Assembly: GCA_934432885.1 (NCBI GenBank)
Contig: CAKRYY010000036.1
Location: 1 to 29,119 of the forward strand
Direction of reading: 5' to 3'
From: an uncultured Lachnospiraceae bacterium
GTDB lineage: Bacteria > Bacillota > Clostridia > Lachnospirales > Lachnospiraceae
Length of the DNA stretch: 29,119 nucleotides
The notes beneath the pieces are model-generated. The model was not told the origin of the DNA and made no database searches. It was given only the letters and a program-made list of their open reading frames with translations. Below, one piece after another: positions 14,801 to 22,503 of the stretch. How positions within the stretch are numbered: position 1 is the first letter of the stretch; every line of letters begins with the position of its first letter. The position numbers were made by a program, and so were the translations under genes.

Positions 14801-16410
14801 GAGGTTACGACCTCTTCACGAATCGCATCAATCGGCGGGTTGGTAACCTGTGCAAAAAGCTGCTTGAAATAGTTAAACAGCGGATGCGGTGTCTTATTCA
14901 GCACCGGAATCGCAGTATCCACGCCCATTGCCGCTATCGCCTCAGAGCCGTTCTTTGCCATCGGCAGAATGCTGGTCTTAAACTCATCATAGGTATAGCC
15001 AAACGCCTTCTGCATCCGCTGGCGTTCTTCATAGGTAAATTCCGGCACACGCTGATTCGGAATCTTCAAATCCTTCAGGGCAATCATATTGCTGTCAAGC
15101 CATTCACCGTAGGGCTGTCTGGAAGCATACGACTCCTTCAGGCTGTCATCGTCAATGACCCTTCCCTGCTTGATATCCACCAGCAGCATTTTGCCCGGAT
15201 GCAGTCTTTCCTTCTTTACGATTTTTGCCGGGTCAATCTCCAAAACGCCGACCTCTGAGGATAAGATAAGCTGGTCGTCATCCGTAATATAATATCTGGA
15301 AGGGCGCAGACCGTTGCGGTCAAGCACAGCGCCCAGAATATCGCCATCTGAAAACACGATGGAGGCGGGTCCGTCCCAGGGCTCCATCATGGTCGCATAA
15401 TATTGGTAGAAATCCTTTTTCTTCTGCGACATGGTACGGTTATTTGCCCAGGGCTCCGGAATTGTAATCATGACTGCCAGCGGCAGGTCCATTCCGCTCA
15501 TAACCAAAAATTCCAGCGTATTGTCAAGCATCGCCGAGTCAGAGCCCGAAGCGTTAATCGCCGGAAGCACCTTATGCAGCAGTCCGTGCAGATGCTCAGA
15601 CTCCATATTTTCTTCCCTTGCCAGCATCTTATCCGCATTGCCGCGAATGGTATTGATTTCACCATTATGCACAATCAGACGGTTGGGATGTGCTCTCTCC
15701 CAGCTCGGATTGGTGTTGGTAGAGAAACGGGAATGTACAATGGCGATTGCCGAATCATAATCCTCGCTCTGCAAATCCAGAAAAAAGGTGCGGAGCTGTC
15801 CCACCAAAAACATGCCTTTATAAACTATTGTCCTGCTGGAGAGTGAAACCACGTAGGTGTTGTCGCTGGACTGTTCAAAAATACGTCTTACAATATAGAG
15901 CATACGGTCAAAGGGAAGTCCCTTTTCTACGTTCTCCGGCTTTTTCACAAACGCCTGCATAATGCAGGGCATACATTCCACCGCCTTATGGCCGAGCACC
16001 TTAGGCGCCGTCGGTACCATACGCCAGCCGAGGAATTCCAGGCCTTCCTTTTCCACAATGATTTCAAACATTTTCTTTGCCTGATTGCGCTTCAATTCAT
16101 CCTGCGGGAAAAAGAACATACCGATTCCGTACTCTCTTTCTCCTCCAAGCTGGATGCCGAGCGGTTTAACCGCCTTTGTAAAGAACCTGTGTGAAATCTG
16201 CACCAGAATACCAACACCGTCACCGGTCTTCCCTTCTGCGTCCTTGCCTGCCCTGTGTTCCAGATTTTCAACGATACGCAGGGAGTTTTCCACCGTTTCA
16301 CGGCTCTTGATTCCTTTGATGTTGACGCATGCGCCGATTCCGCAGTTATCATGCTCAAAGCTTTCCCGATACAGGGGCGCTGCGCTTCTGCCGTTTTTCG
16401 CATCAAACAT
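11863..16410 (-). CDS. gltB: Glutamate synthase large subunit
   Basis: 1515-aa amidotransferase subunit. The class II glutaminase domain has nucleophile Cys23 in HDNCGIG, exposed by removing a 22-residue propeptide. The central and FMN-binding synthase domains contain GEGGEDLERL and KPGEGGHLPGGKV. The 3Fe-4S motif is CVMMRVCNLDTCPVG, and a C-terminal GXG beta-helix domain follows. Together with GltD it makes two glutamates per cycle. I placed the start at ATG 16410 (GGAAAGGG ribosome site). The frame is open to 16518, but that ATG lies within the -10 box, so it cannot begin the protein from this promoter. A terminator-like hairpin is in the leader. Confidence 0.95.
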   Translation of the reverse strand: MFDAKNGRSAAPLYRESFEHDNCGIGACVNIKGIKSRETVENSLRIVENLEHRAGKDAEGKTGDGVGILVQISHRFFTKAVKPLGIQLGGEREYGIGMFFFPQDELKRNQAKKMFEIIVEKEGLEFLGWRMVPTAPKVLGHKAVECMPCIMQAFVKKPENVEKGLPFDRMLYIVRRIFEQSSDNTYVVSLSSRTIVYKGMFLVGQLRTFFLDLQSEDYDSAIAIVHSRFSTNTNPSWERAHPNRLIVHNGEINTIRGNADKMLAREENMESEHLHGLLHKVLPAINASGSDSAMLDNTLEFLVMSGMDLPLAVMITIPEPWANNRTMSQKKKDFYQYYATMMEPWDGPASIVFSDGDILGAVLDRNGLRPSRYYITDDDQLILSSEVGVLEIDPAKIVKKERLHPGKMLLVDIKQGRVIDDDSLKESYASRQPYGEWLDSNMIALKDLKIPNQRVPEFTYEERQRMQKAFGYTYDEFKTSILPMAKNGSEAIAAMGVDTAIPVLNKTPHPLFNYFKQLFAQVTNPPIDAIREEVVTSTTVYIGTEGNVLEETPKNCNILKVNNPILTNTDLLKIKNMKAEGFKVEEVPILYYKNTSLERAMERLFVEVDRAYRDGVNIIILTDRGVDENHVAIPSLLAVSALNQYLVRTKKRTSVALILESGEPREIHHFATLLGYGACAINPYLALESIKELIDSRMLDKDYYAAVDDYTHAVLHGIVKVASKMGISTIQSYKGSQIFEAIGIDNDVINKYFTNTVSRVGGISLKDIERQQDALHSRAFDPLGLENDLTLDSPGNHKMRSGGEEHLYNPATIHLLQESTKRGDYEMFKQYTALVNDEDSVKNLRGLMDFKYAKKPVPIEEVESVDSIVTRFKTGAMSYGSISKEAHETLAIAMNTLHGKSNSGEGGEDLERLVVGPDGKNRCSAIKQVASGRFGVTSRYLVSAQEIQIKMAQGAKPGEGGHLPGGKVYPWIAKTRHSTPGVGLISPPPHHDIYSIEDLAQLIYDLKNANRDARISVKLVSEAGVGTVAAGVAKAGAQVILVSGYDGGTGAAPRSSIHNAGLPWELGLAETHQTLIMNGLRNKVRIETDGKLMSGRDVAIAAILGAEEFGFATAPLVTMGCVMMRVCNLDTCPVGVATQNPQLRKNFRGKPEYVINFMRFIAQELREYMAKLGVRTVDELVGHTELLKVREHLDERGSKVDLSNILNNPYAGSKEKVIFDPKQVYDFELEKTLDEKVLLKQLGKAMESGQKRGIEVEVGNTDRAFGTILGSEITKRFGDTLEEDSYRVLCHGAGGQSFGAFIPKGLTLELSGDSNDYFGKGLSGGKLVIYPPTGSRFKQDENIIIGNVALYGATSGKAFINGVAGERFCVRNSGAVAVVEGVGDHGCEYMTGGRVVILGKTGKNFAAGMSGGIAYVLDEDNDLYTRVNKEMVYSSEITSKYDVLELKDMIREHVASTNSEKGKRILENFGAYLPKFKKIIPYDYDRMLKTIVQMEEKGLSAEQAQIEAFYANMRK

Positions 16411-16441
16411 AAGCAATACCCTTTCCTTTCCCAAAAAGCAC

Positions 16442-16491
16442 AAAAACCGAAAGTGGTGCTGCTCCTTTGCAGCGAAACCACCTTCGGTTTT
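16442..16491 (-). terminator. Terminator-like hairpin in the gltB leader
   Basis: Minus strand: AAAACCGAA/TTCGGTTTT (16483-16491 with 16443-16451), GTGGT/ACCAC and GCTGC/GCAGC stack into one long hairpin, followed by TTTTTGTGCTTTTT. It begins only about 16 nt after the expected transcription start and ends about 30 nt before the gltB ATG, so it could abort gltBD transcription. Confidence 0.78.
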
Positions 16492-16513
16492 CCATCTCTC
16501 TAACTTTTGTCCT

Positions 16514-16542
16514 ATCATACACCAATTTTTTCTCCTTGTAAA
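16514..16542 (-). promoter_or_regulatory. Promoter of gltBD
   Basis: Minus strand -35 TTTACA (16537-16542), 17-bp spacer, -10 TATGAT (16514-16519). It places the start near 16507, upstream of the leader hairpin. Confidence 0.75.
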
Positions 16543-16677
16543 CCGTGTATTTTTGATAAGTTGTCAGATAATTCGACTTCTTTTTATTTTCTTATATATT
16601 TTCAGTTTTTATATATTATTTTTTATTGAAATCCCTATATTTCAAAAAATTTAAGAAGGAAATTTCCTTCATTTTCC

Positions 16678-17892
16678 CTATCTTTTTCTCTGCATCTGTA
16701 GATTCATAAAGCTTAAAACAGAAAAAAGCAAAAAGACTGCACAATTTAACCAGCTTGCAAAAGCTGCGCCTGTGGCTTCATCATAGGTAATCACAAATAC
16801 TGCGCAGTTCGCCGCTGCATGGGCAAGAAACGGCGCCGCAAAGCGCCCCGTCACCTCATACAGATAAACAAACAGAAGTCCAAACAAAAAGCCGTAGATG
16901 CCCTGCACCAGATTTCCATGATATGCACCAAATAAAACCGCCGATGCAATTCCTGCTATCAGCGGTTTTGTATATCGTTTCAGCCAGCCATAGAAAAATT
17001 TACGAAACAGCGCCTCCTCTGCAAGCGGCGAAAGCACGCCGTACAAAAGCATGCCCTGCCAGAAGGGAATCGCATACTGTGCCTGCGCCGTCTTTTCATA
17101 CGATGCCGACAGCGAGGTAAGCCCCAGCAGTGAAAAGAGAATATTGACGCCGACAGCCGCCGTTCCTGCCAGAATACAGCAGGTTAAGAGGGAAGTCACC
17201 GGACTTGGAGCATTTTTTGCGAGCTTTTTTATGCCCGTCCGCTCTCCCAGCAGAAAGGCTTCCAGTTCCCGCACAGTCCTTGCAATAAAATCCGGCTGCG
17301 CTGCTTGCAGCTCGCCCTTAAGCGCATAGCCATAGGCAACTGCAACCGCCGTCAGCCCATGCTCTTTTGCACCGGCAACGTCAAATTTTCTGTCGCCCAC
17401 CATCGCACAGTTTTCATGACAGACATTTTCACCCAGCCGCCGCAGCGCCTCTTCCACGACTTCTTCCTTATCGACGCGGGTGCCGTCCATATTGCTGCCT
17501 ACCACAACGTCAAAGTATGCACGCAGGGAAAAATGCTCAAGTATCCTCTCCACAAACGCTTCCGGCTTGCTGGATGCCACTGCAAGCTTCATGCCTGCTG
17601 CCTTCAGCTTTTCCAGCATCTGCGGAATCCCCGGATATACCTTGTTTTCAAAAATGCCAATCGGTGAAAACCGCTTCCGGTAATCCTCTGTCGCAAGGAG
17701 CGCCTGCTCCCTTGAAAGTCCATAATATTCCATAAAGCTGTCCACAAGCGGCGGTCCGATGAAGGGCGTGAGCTTATTCAAATCCGCTTCCCGGATTCCC
17801 TGCTGTGCCAGCGCAAACTGAACGCATTTTGTAATGCCTTCCTTGGGGTCTGTCAGTGTTCCGTCAAGGTCAAACAGTGCATATTGAAACAT
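16678..17892 (-). CDS. HAD phosphatase fused to a CPBP intramembrane protease
   Basis: 404 aa in two parts. Residues 1-215 are a phosphoglycolate-phosphatase-like HAD hydrolase: DLDGTLTD with Asp8 and Asp10, VASSKPE (106-111), and GDRKFDV (167-172). Residues about 232-400 are a membrane domain of the CPBP (CAAX protease/bacteriocin-processing, Abi) family: LSPLAEEALFRKFF with Glu292, Glu293 and Arg297, FGAYH with His325, and HAAAN with His358 and Asn362. All core metal/active-site positions of both domains look intact. ATG 17892 follows GGAGAGAAGG. A promoter-like TTGAAA-17-TAAAGT lies at 17928-17956. No stop or frameshift separates the halves, so it is a real fusion in this sequence. The substrate is unknown. 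Confidence 0.88.
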   Translation of the reverse strand: MFQYALFDLDGTLTDPKEGITKCVQFALAQQGIREADLNKLTPFIGPPLVDSFMEYYGLSREQALLATEDYRKRFSPIGIFENKVYPGIPQMLEKLKAAGMKLAVASSKPEAFVERILEHFSLRAYFDVVVGSNMDGTRVDKEEVVEEALRRLGENVCHENCAMVGDRKFDVAGAKEHGLTAVAVAYGYALKGELQAAQPDFIARTVRELEAFLLGERTGIKKLAKNAPSPVTSLLTCCILAGTAAVGVNILFSLLGLTSLSASYEKTAQAQYAIPFWQGMLLYGVLSPLAEEALFRKFFYGWLKRYTKPLIAGIASAVLFGAYHGNLVQGIYGFLFGLLFVYLYEVTGRFAAPFLAHAAANCAVFVITYDEATGAAFASWLNCAVFLLFSVLSFMNLQMQRKR

Positions 17893-17920
17893 TCTTTATC
17901 CTTCTCTCCTAAAAGTGTCT

Positions 17921-18085
17921 CTACTGCACTTTACCATAAATGAGAGCCTGTTTCAATCCCGCAAAAGCTCCATGCACACCTGCCGCATCCAGATAACATC
18001 CCTCAGCGCTTTTCCGGCATTCATTCAAAAAGCCTGACACCGGCTCTGCCTGCACCCACCAGACTTTCTCTCCTTTTCAATTCCA
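17921..18085 (-). pseudogene. Fragment of an AGE / cellobiose 2-epimerase gene
   Basis: Minus-strand open frame (18076 to a TAG at 17921-17923) with no start codon. It encodes KVWWVQAEPVSGFLNECRK followed by SAEGCYLDAAG. This closely resembles the WWxQAEAxxGFLNAY motif near the C-terminus of N-acylglucosamine/cellobiose 2-epimerases. Immediately upstream, in another frame, MGGIEKERK may belong to the same gene, implying a frameshift. About 50 codons remain of a roughly 400-residue enzyme. It lies between clpB and the HAD-CPBP gene. Identification is from motif memory; the short length limits certainty. Confidence 0.65.
17928..17956 (-). promoter_or_regulatory. Possible promoter of the HAD-CPBP gene
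   Basis: Minus strand -35 TTGAAA (17951-17956), 17-bp spacer, -10 TAAAGT (17928-17933), within the epimerase fragment and about 36 nt before the gene. Confidence 0.5.
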
Positions 18086-18091
18086 CCCATC

Positions 18092-20677
18092 TTATGCTTT
18101 CTTTTTGGCTGTAAGCTCTCCATTTTGCAGGGTTATCAGGATGGTATCCCCACCCTCAACTGCATCGGACAGAATCAGCTTTGCCGAAAGTGTCTCGACG
18201 GTTTTCTGGATATACCGCTTTAACGGTCTTGCACCATATACCGGGTCATAGGCATTGTCTACAATAAACTGCTCTGCCTCCGGCGTCAGTTCTACCAAAA
18301 GCTCTCTGTCGGCAAGCCGCTTGTTCAAGTCGGCGATAATCAGATGAATGATGCCGCCGATATTGTCCTTTGTAAGCGGTTTGAACAGAATCGTCTCATC
18401 CAGCCTGTTTAAAAATTCCGGTCTGAAGGCTGCGTGCAGCTCATTCATAACCTGCGTCTGCGCCTCCTTCTTGATATTGCCGTCTGCATCAATACCATCT
18501 AACAGATACTGCGCGCCGATATTAGACGTCATAATCAGAATCGTATTCTTGAAATCTACCGTCCGCCCCTGCGAATCGGTAATCCGTCCATCGTCAAGCA
18601 CCTGCAGCAGCACATTGAATACATCCGGATGCGCTTTTTCGATTTCATCAAACAGTACAACGCTGTACGGTTTTCTTCTGACCGCTTCGGTCAACTGTCC
18701 GCCTTCCTCATAGCCAACATATCCGGGAGGCGCTCCAATCAGTCTGGACACGGAATATTTCTCCATGTACTCACTCATGTCGATTCGAACCATATTGTTC
18801 TCATCGTCAAACAGGGCTGCCGCAAGAGATTTGGCAAGCTCGGTCTTGCCTACGCCGGTCGGTCCCAAAAACAGGAACGAGCCAATCGGCTTGCTCGGGT
18901 CCTTGATTCCCGCTTTGGAACGAATGATAGCTTCTGTTACTTTTGTGACGCCCTCATCCTGTCCAACTACCCGTTTATGCAGCTCTTCATCCAGATGCAG
19001 CGTCTTATTACGCTCGCTCTCGGTCAGCTTTGCAACCGGGATACCCGTCCATCTGGAAATAATCTTTGCAATTTCCTCCTCGGAAACGCTCTCATGGACA
19101 AGGGAAAGTCCCTGTTCCTTAATCGCAGCTTCCTCAATCTCAAGCTGCTTTTTCAGTGCGGGCAGCTTGCCATAGGACAACTCCGCCGCCTTTTCCAGAT
19201 TTCCTTCACGCTGTGCAATCTGAATTTCGCTGCTTACGCCTTCGATTTCCTCACGCAGCTTTGACAGCTTTTCAATGGATGCCTTTTCATTGTCCCACTG
19301 TGCCTTGCGGTTAGAAAGCTCTGCCTTCTGCTCCGCAAGCTCCTTCTGCAGCGCTTCCAGACGTTCCTTGCTTAAATGGTCATCCTCTTTCTTCAGCGCT
19401 GCTTCTTCGATTTCCATCTGCATTACCTTACGCTGCAGCTCATCCAGCTCCGTCGGCATGGAATCCAGCTCTGTCTTAATCAGCGCACATGCCTCATCAA
19501 CAAGGTCGATTGCCTTATCGGGCAAAAACCTGTCGCTGATATAACGGTTGGAAAGCACCGCCGCGCTGACAAGCGCACTGTCGGTAATCTTAACGCCATG
19601 AAATACCTCATAACGCTCCTTTAAGCCACGCAGAATGGAAATAGTGTCCTCTACTGTCGGCTCCTCTACCATAACAGGCTGGAAACGACGTTCCAGAGCC
19701 GCATCCTTTTCAATATACTGCCTGTATTCATCCAGAGTCGTTGCGCCGATGCAGTGCAGCTCACCACGCGCCAGCATAGGCTTTAACATATTGCCCGCAT
19801 CCAGTGCGCCGTCTGTCTTGCCTGCTCCTACAATCGTATGCAGCTCATCAATAAAGAGAATAATCTGCCCTTCACTGCTCTTGACATCCTCCAACACCGC
19901 TTTCAGACGTTCCTCAAACTCGCCTCTGTATTTTGCACCCGCAACCAGCGCGCCCATATCCAGTGCGAAAATCTTTTTATCCTTAAGTCCCTGCGGAACA
20001 TCACCGCGCACAATCCTCTGTGCCAGTCCTTCTACGACCGCAGTCTTGCCGACGCCCGGTTCCCCGATCAGCACCGGGTTATTCTTTGTCTTACGGGAAA
20101 GGATACGGATAATATTCCGAATCTCATTGTCCCTGCCGATAACCGGGTCAAGTTTCTGGTTTCTTGCCTTTTCAACCAGATCCTGTCCGTATTTTTCAAG
20201 CGTATCATAGGTAGCCTCAGGGTTGTCGCTTGTCACCCTCTGGTTTCCCCTGACAGTAGACAGCGCCTGAAGGAAACGTTCTCTGCTAATGCCGTATTCC
20301 TGCCAGATTGCCTTGATTTCCCTGTTCGGATACTTCAGCATGGAGAGGAAGAGATGCTCTACGGAGACATACTCGTCACCCATCTGCTTTGCCTCGTCCT
20401 CAGCGCTCACAAGCACCTTATTCAAATCTTTTCCTACATAAACCTGTCCGCCCTGCACCTTAACGCGCTTCTCAAGTGCCTGCTTTACGCGGTTTTCAAA
20501 ATGGGGCGTGTTAATCTCCATCTTTTCAATCAGCTTAAGTATCAGGCTGTCTTCTATTGTAAGAAGGCTGTACAGCAGATGCTCCTGTTCGATTTCCTGA
20601 TTGCCATATTCATAAGCAAGTTTTTCACAGCGTTCCACTGCTTCCATTGATTTTTGCGTAAATTTTGAAATGTTCAT
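18092..20677 (-). CDS. clpB: ClpB disaggregase chaperone
   Basis: 861-aa AAA+ protein that, with DnaK, pulls polypeptides out of aggregates after heat stress. In order: N-terminal Clp repeat domain (1-145, beginning [18 protein letters not shown]), AAA-1 with [13 protein letters not shown], a coiled-coil middle domain (about 405-520), AAA-2 with [13 protein letters not shown], and a C-terminal small domain. The long middle domain separates it from ClpC. ATG 20677 follows AAGGAGG; the longer frame to 20710 reads through that site. Its promoter is overlapped by a CIRCE element, so HrcA repression is expected. Confidence 0.96.
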   Translation of the reverse strand: MNISKFTQKSMEAVERCEKLAYEYGNQEIEQEHLLYSLLTIEDSLILKLIEKMEINTPHFENRVKQALEKRVKVQGGQVYVGKDLNKVLVSAEDEAKQMGDEYVSVEHLFLSMLKYPNREIKAIWQEYGISRERFLQALSTVRGNQRVTSDNPEATYDTLEKYGQDLVEKARNQKLDPVIGRDNEIRNIIRILSRKTKNNPVLIGEPGVGKTAVVEGLAQRIVRGDVPQGLKDKKIFALDMGALVAGAKYRGEFEERLKAVLEDVKSSEGQIILFIDELHTIVGAGKTDGALDAGNMLKPMLARGELHCIGATTLDEYRQYIEKDAALERRFQPVMVEEPTVEDTISILRGLKERYEVFHGVKITDSALVSAAVLSNRYISDRFLPDKAIDLVDEACALIKTELDSMPTELDELQRKVMQMEIEEAALKKEDDHLSKERLEALQKELAEQKAELSNRKAQWDNEKASIEKLSKLREEIEGVSSEIQIAQREGNLEKAAELSYGKLPALKKQLEIEEAAIKEQGLSLVHESVSEEEIAKIISRWTGIPVAKLTESERNKTLHLDEELHKRVVGQDEGVTKVTEAIIRSKAGIKDPSKPIGSFLFLGPTGVGKTELAKSLAAALFDDENNMVRIDMSEYMEKYSVSRLIGAPPGYVGYEEGGQLTEAVRRKPYSVVLFDEIEKAHPDVFNVLLQVLDDGRITDSQGRTVDFKNTILIMTSNIGAQYLLDGIDADGNIKKEAQTQVMNELHAAFRPEFLNRLDETILFKPLTKDNIGGIIHLIIADLNKRLADRELLVELTPEAEQFIVDNAYDPVYGARPLKRYIQKTVETLSAKLILSDAVEGGDTILITLQNGELTAKKKA

Positions 20678-20811
20678 AACCTTGCCTCCTTCTCCCATGT
20701 CCTGCTGCATAATAAATATATGCAGCTTTCGGACTTCCTATTTTCATGCACAATCGCAGTTTTCTTTGTTTTGTCTGTTCTATTATCAATAGAACAACTT
20801 CTTATAGTGTT

Positions 20812-20854
20812 ATCATAGCACTGCTTGTTAGCACTGTCAAGTGTTGAGTGCTAA
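20812..20854 (-). promoter_or_regulatory. clpB promoter with CIRCE (HrcA) operator
   Basis: CIRCE TTAGCACTG-N9-GAGTGCTAA spans 20828-20854 (one mismatch to the consensus palindrome). The minus-strand -35 TTGACA (20835-20840) lies inside it, and -10 TATGAT is at 20812-20817 with a 17-bp spacer. HrcA bound here would block RNA polymerase. Confidence 0.9.
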
Positions 20855-20880
20855 TTCTTTAAAATTTTTTAACCGCATTC

Positions 20881-20956
20881 AAAATAGAATCCTGATTGCA
20901 GGATTCTCCACCTGCGGCGGGTCGTTTTAACGACTATATTCATCCGCGAACTGCAC
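20881..20956 (+). repeat. Structured intergenic repeat, copy 2
   Basis: The first 54 nt (AAAATAGAATCCTG to AACGAC) match copies 1 and 3 with few substitutions. The 3' part differs: the outer-stem partner CCGCCGCAG is replaced by CCGCGAACTGCAC, so the outer stem is weakened. A downstream TTTCATAGGAA module, shared with copy 1, follows at about 20969-20979. It lies between the clpB promoter and the hipA terminator. Confidence 0.82.
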
Positions 20957-21001
20957 ATCTTATTTTTGTTTCATAGGAAATTCAGAATAATTTCATATTA
21001 A

Positions 21002-21036
21002 ATAAAAACGCTGCCGGGTCACCTCAATCCGGCAGC
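21002..21036 (-). terminator. Terminator of hipBA
   Basis: Minus strand: GCTGCCGG (21036-21029) and CCGGCAGC (21017-21010), 8-bp perfect stem with an 11-nt loop, then GTTTTTATT. It is 16 nt after the hipA stop. Confidence 0.9.
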
Positions 21037-21052
21037 TTCTATACACTTTTAT

Positions 21053-22177
21053 TCAGATGTAATCTCGCAGCATTTCGGCTACACATTCTCTAATTTCAAC
21101 AGCTACTTTTCTGGCTTTTGTAAGATTTAAGCCTATTTTCTTCGCCACCGCAAGAATGTCCTCCATTCCCGGGTTTTCTCCATTGCCATTTACAGTTGTG
21201 GCATGCTCCCCTCCAATGGAATTTGAGTAGGTAAGGTCATACGCTGGTGACAATATCCACCTGTCTTCATTTTCCTTATATAGATAAGTAAAATTCTTAG
21301 AGTGGTCATCTCTGTTATGTGCAAATACATTAAAACACATCCATCGATACAACTTTTCACATTCACACATATTCTGAGTAAGCTGAAGCGTCAGCTTCAT
21401 GAGAATATTATAATCAAGATTCGGTATCCTGTGAGAAGTCTCAAGGAGTCCCGCAGCGGATACCATGTGAAGTTTTCCAGCTTCTCCCTCTCCCCTTCTG
21501 TCAAATCGGCGTGTTCCAAAATAACCATCCGTTGTTTTTGAAGGAAACAGTCTCACCTTTTCCATCTCAAGACCACATGCTAAAGCACAGAGCGCATAAT
21601 CGTATTCCTGCTTTCCAATATTTCTGCTATCCTCTGAAGATGGAAATTTGATTATCCACTCCTCATCCTCTACACGTGTAAGTATCTTAGGCCTTGCACC
21701 TCCAGAGGAGCCTCCAATCGTAAACAGGTAATCCAGATTATCACTTGATTCCGTATTCAGAATCCTTTCACATTCTCTGGCAATCTGGTCCAATGTCATC
21801 TCACCCTGTATGCTCTCCATTGTCATTGCCGGACGATAGGTTAACGCTCCCATGCCAGAAGCCCCAACAATGGCAAGCCTCTCCAGACTGCCAACCGTCT
21901 GCGGCTCAAGCCCATTTTTTCGCATAAGCCGGTCAACCAGCAAACGCCCCCAGCCATCAGGAAGGCTGTCCGCAAACACGCCAAAAAGCCCTTCAAAAGG
22001 GTCTATCTTTGGCATAAAAACCTTTTTTTCAAGAGGCAAAGAAAATGGACTGATTGAAAATCCTTTCTTTATCCAATCACTGCTATATGCAAATGCAGCC
22101 AACCGATTGCGGAATAATGCCATAGTTCCTACCAGTCTATCATGATAATAAACATCCAGCTTATTTAATCTGTCCAT
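21053..22177 (-). CDS. hipA: HipA-family kinase toxin
   Basis: 374-aa protein Ser/Thr kinase of type II toxin-antitoxin systems. The best-known member phosphorylates glutamyl-tRNA synthetase to halt translation; other HipA types hit other targets. The N-terminal HipA_N part holds LPDGWGRLLVDR (72-83), and the flexible loop with autophosphorylation-type serines is GGSSGGARPK (155-164). The catalytic loop AHNRDDHSKNF (286-296) has Asp290, and DLTYS (314-318) gives the metal Asp. All appear intact, so the toxin should be active. Its start overlaps hipB by 17 nt. A terminator follows immediately. Confidence 0.93.
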   Translation of the reverse strand: MDRLNKLDVYYHDRLVGTMALFRNRLAAFAYSSDWIKKGFSISPFSLPLEKKVFMPKIDPFEGLFGVFADSLPDGWGRLLVDRLMRKNGLEPQTVGSLERLAIVGASGMGALTYRPAMTMESIQGEMTLDQIARECERILNTESSDNLDYLFTIGGSSGGARPKILTRVEDEEWIIKFPSSEDSRNIGKQEYDYALCALACGLEMEKVRLFPSKTTDGYFGTRRFDRRGEGEAGKLHMVSAAGLLETSHRIPNLDYNILMKLTLQLTQNMCECEKLYRWMCFNVFAHNRDDHSKNFTYLYKENEDRWILSPAYDLTYSNSIGGEHATTVNGNGENPGMEDILAVAKKIGLNLTKARKVAVEIRECVAEMLRDYI

Positions 22178-22442
22178 TGATTACCTCCTCAATGGATGTA
22201 AACGGCACATCGCTAAATAAGGTCTCCAGCTCTCCCTCCACATTCAGAGCTATCGCAAGCTTTGTAAAAGATTGAAGTGAAATCTCCCCAGACTGTTCAA
22301 ATCGTTTTAATGAGCCCAGACTCACACCAGATTTTACAGCAAGTTCCTTTTGCGAAATTTTTCTCCGTTTTCTAAGCTGTACCATCCGATAGGCAATATC
22401 CTGATTTATTTCCTGCCATGTTTTTTGATATAAGTTAATCAT
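22161..22442 (-). CDS. hipB: HipB-family XRE antitoxin
   Basis: 93-aa DNA-binding antitoxin with an XRE helix-turn-helix at about 20-75 (ISQKELAVKSGVSLGSLKRFE). It should neutralise HipA and repress the operon. The ATG at 22442 has no Shine-Dalgarno sequence and coincides with the predicted transcription start, suggesting a leaderless mRNA. An alternative in-frame ATG at 22385 also lacks a good site and would remove the N-terminal 19 residues. hipA starts inside its 3' end. Confidence 0.88.
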   Translation of the reverse strand: MINLYQKTWQEINQDIAYRMVQLRKRRKISQKELAVKSGVSLGSLKRFEQSGEISLQSFTKLAIALNVEGELETLFSDVPFTSIEEVINGQIK

Positions 22443-22448
22443 GCTAAT

Positions 22449-22488
22449 ATTTTATCCCATTTTGTAATTTTTATCAATATTGGGATAA
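22449..22488 (-). promoter_or_regulatory. hipBA promoter and operator half-sites
   Basis: Minus strand -35 TTGATA (22472-22477), 17-bp spacer, -10 TAAAAT (22449-22454). Inverted half-sites TTATCCCA (22452-22459) and TGGGATAA (22481-22488) lie over the -10 and just upstream of the -35, centres 29 bp apart. The TATCC core resembles the E. coli HipB operator, so HipB autorepression is likely. Confidence 0.75.
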
Positions 22489-22503
22489 TATTTTAGCCTT
22501 TTC

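Noticed and set aside
16411..16518. N-terminal extension of gltB from the ATG at 16518
   Set aside because: The ATG lies in the -10 box, the extension is encoded by the leader hairpin, and the strong GGAAAGGG site precedes the ATG at 16410.
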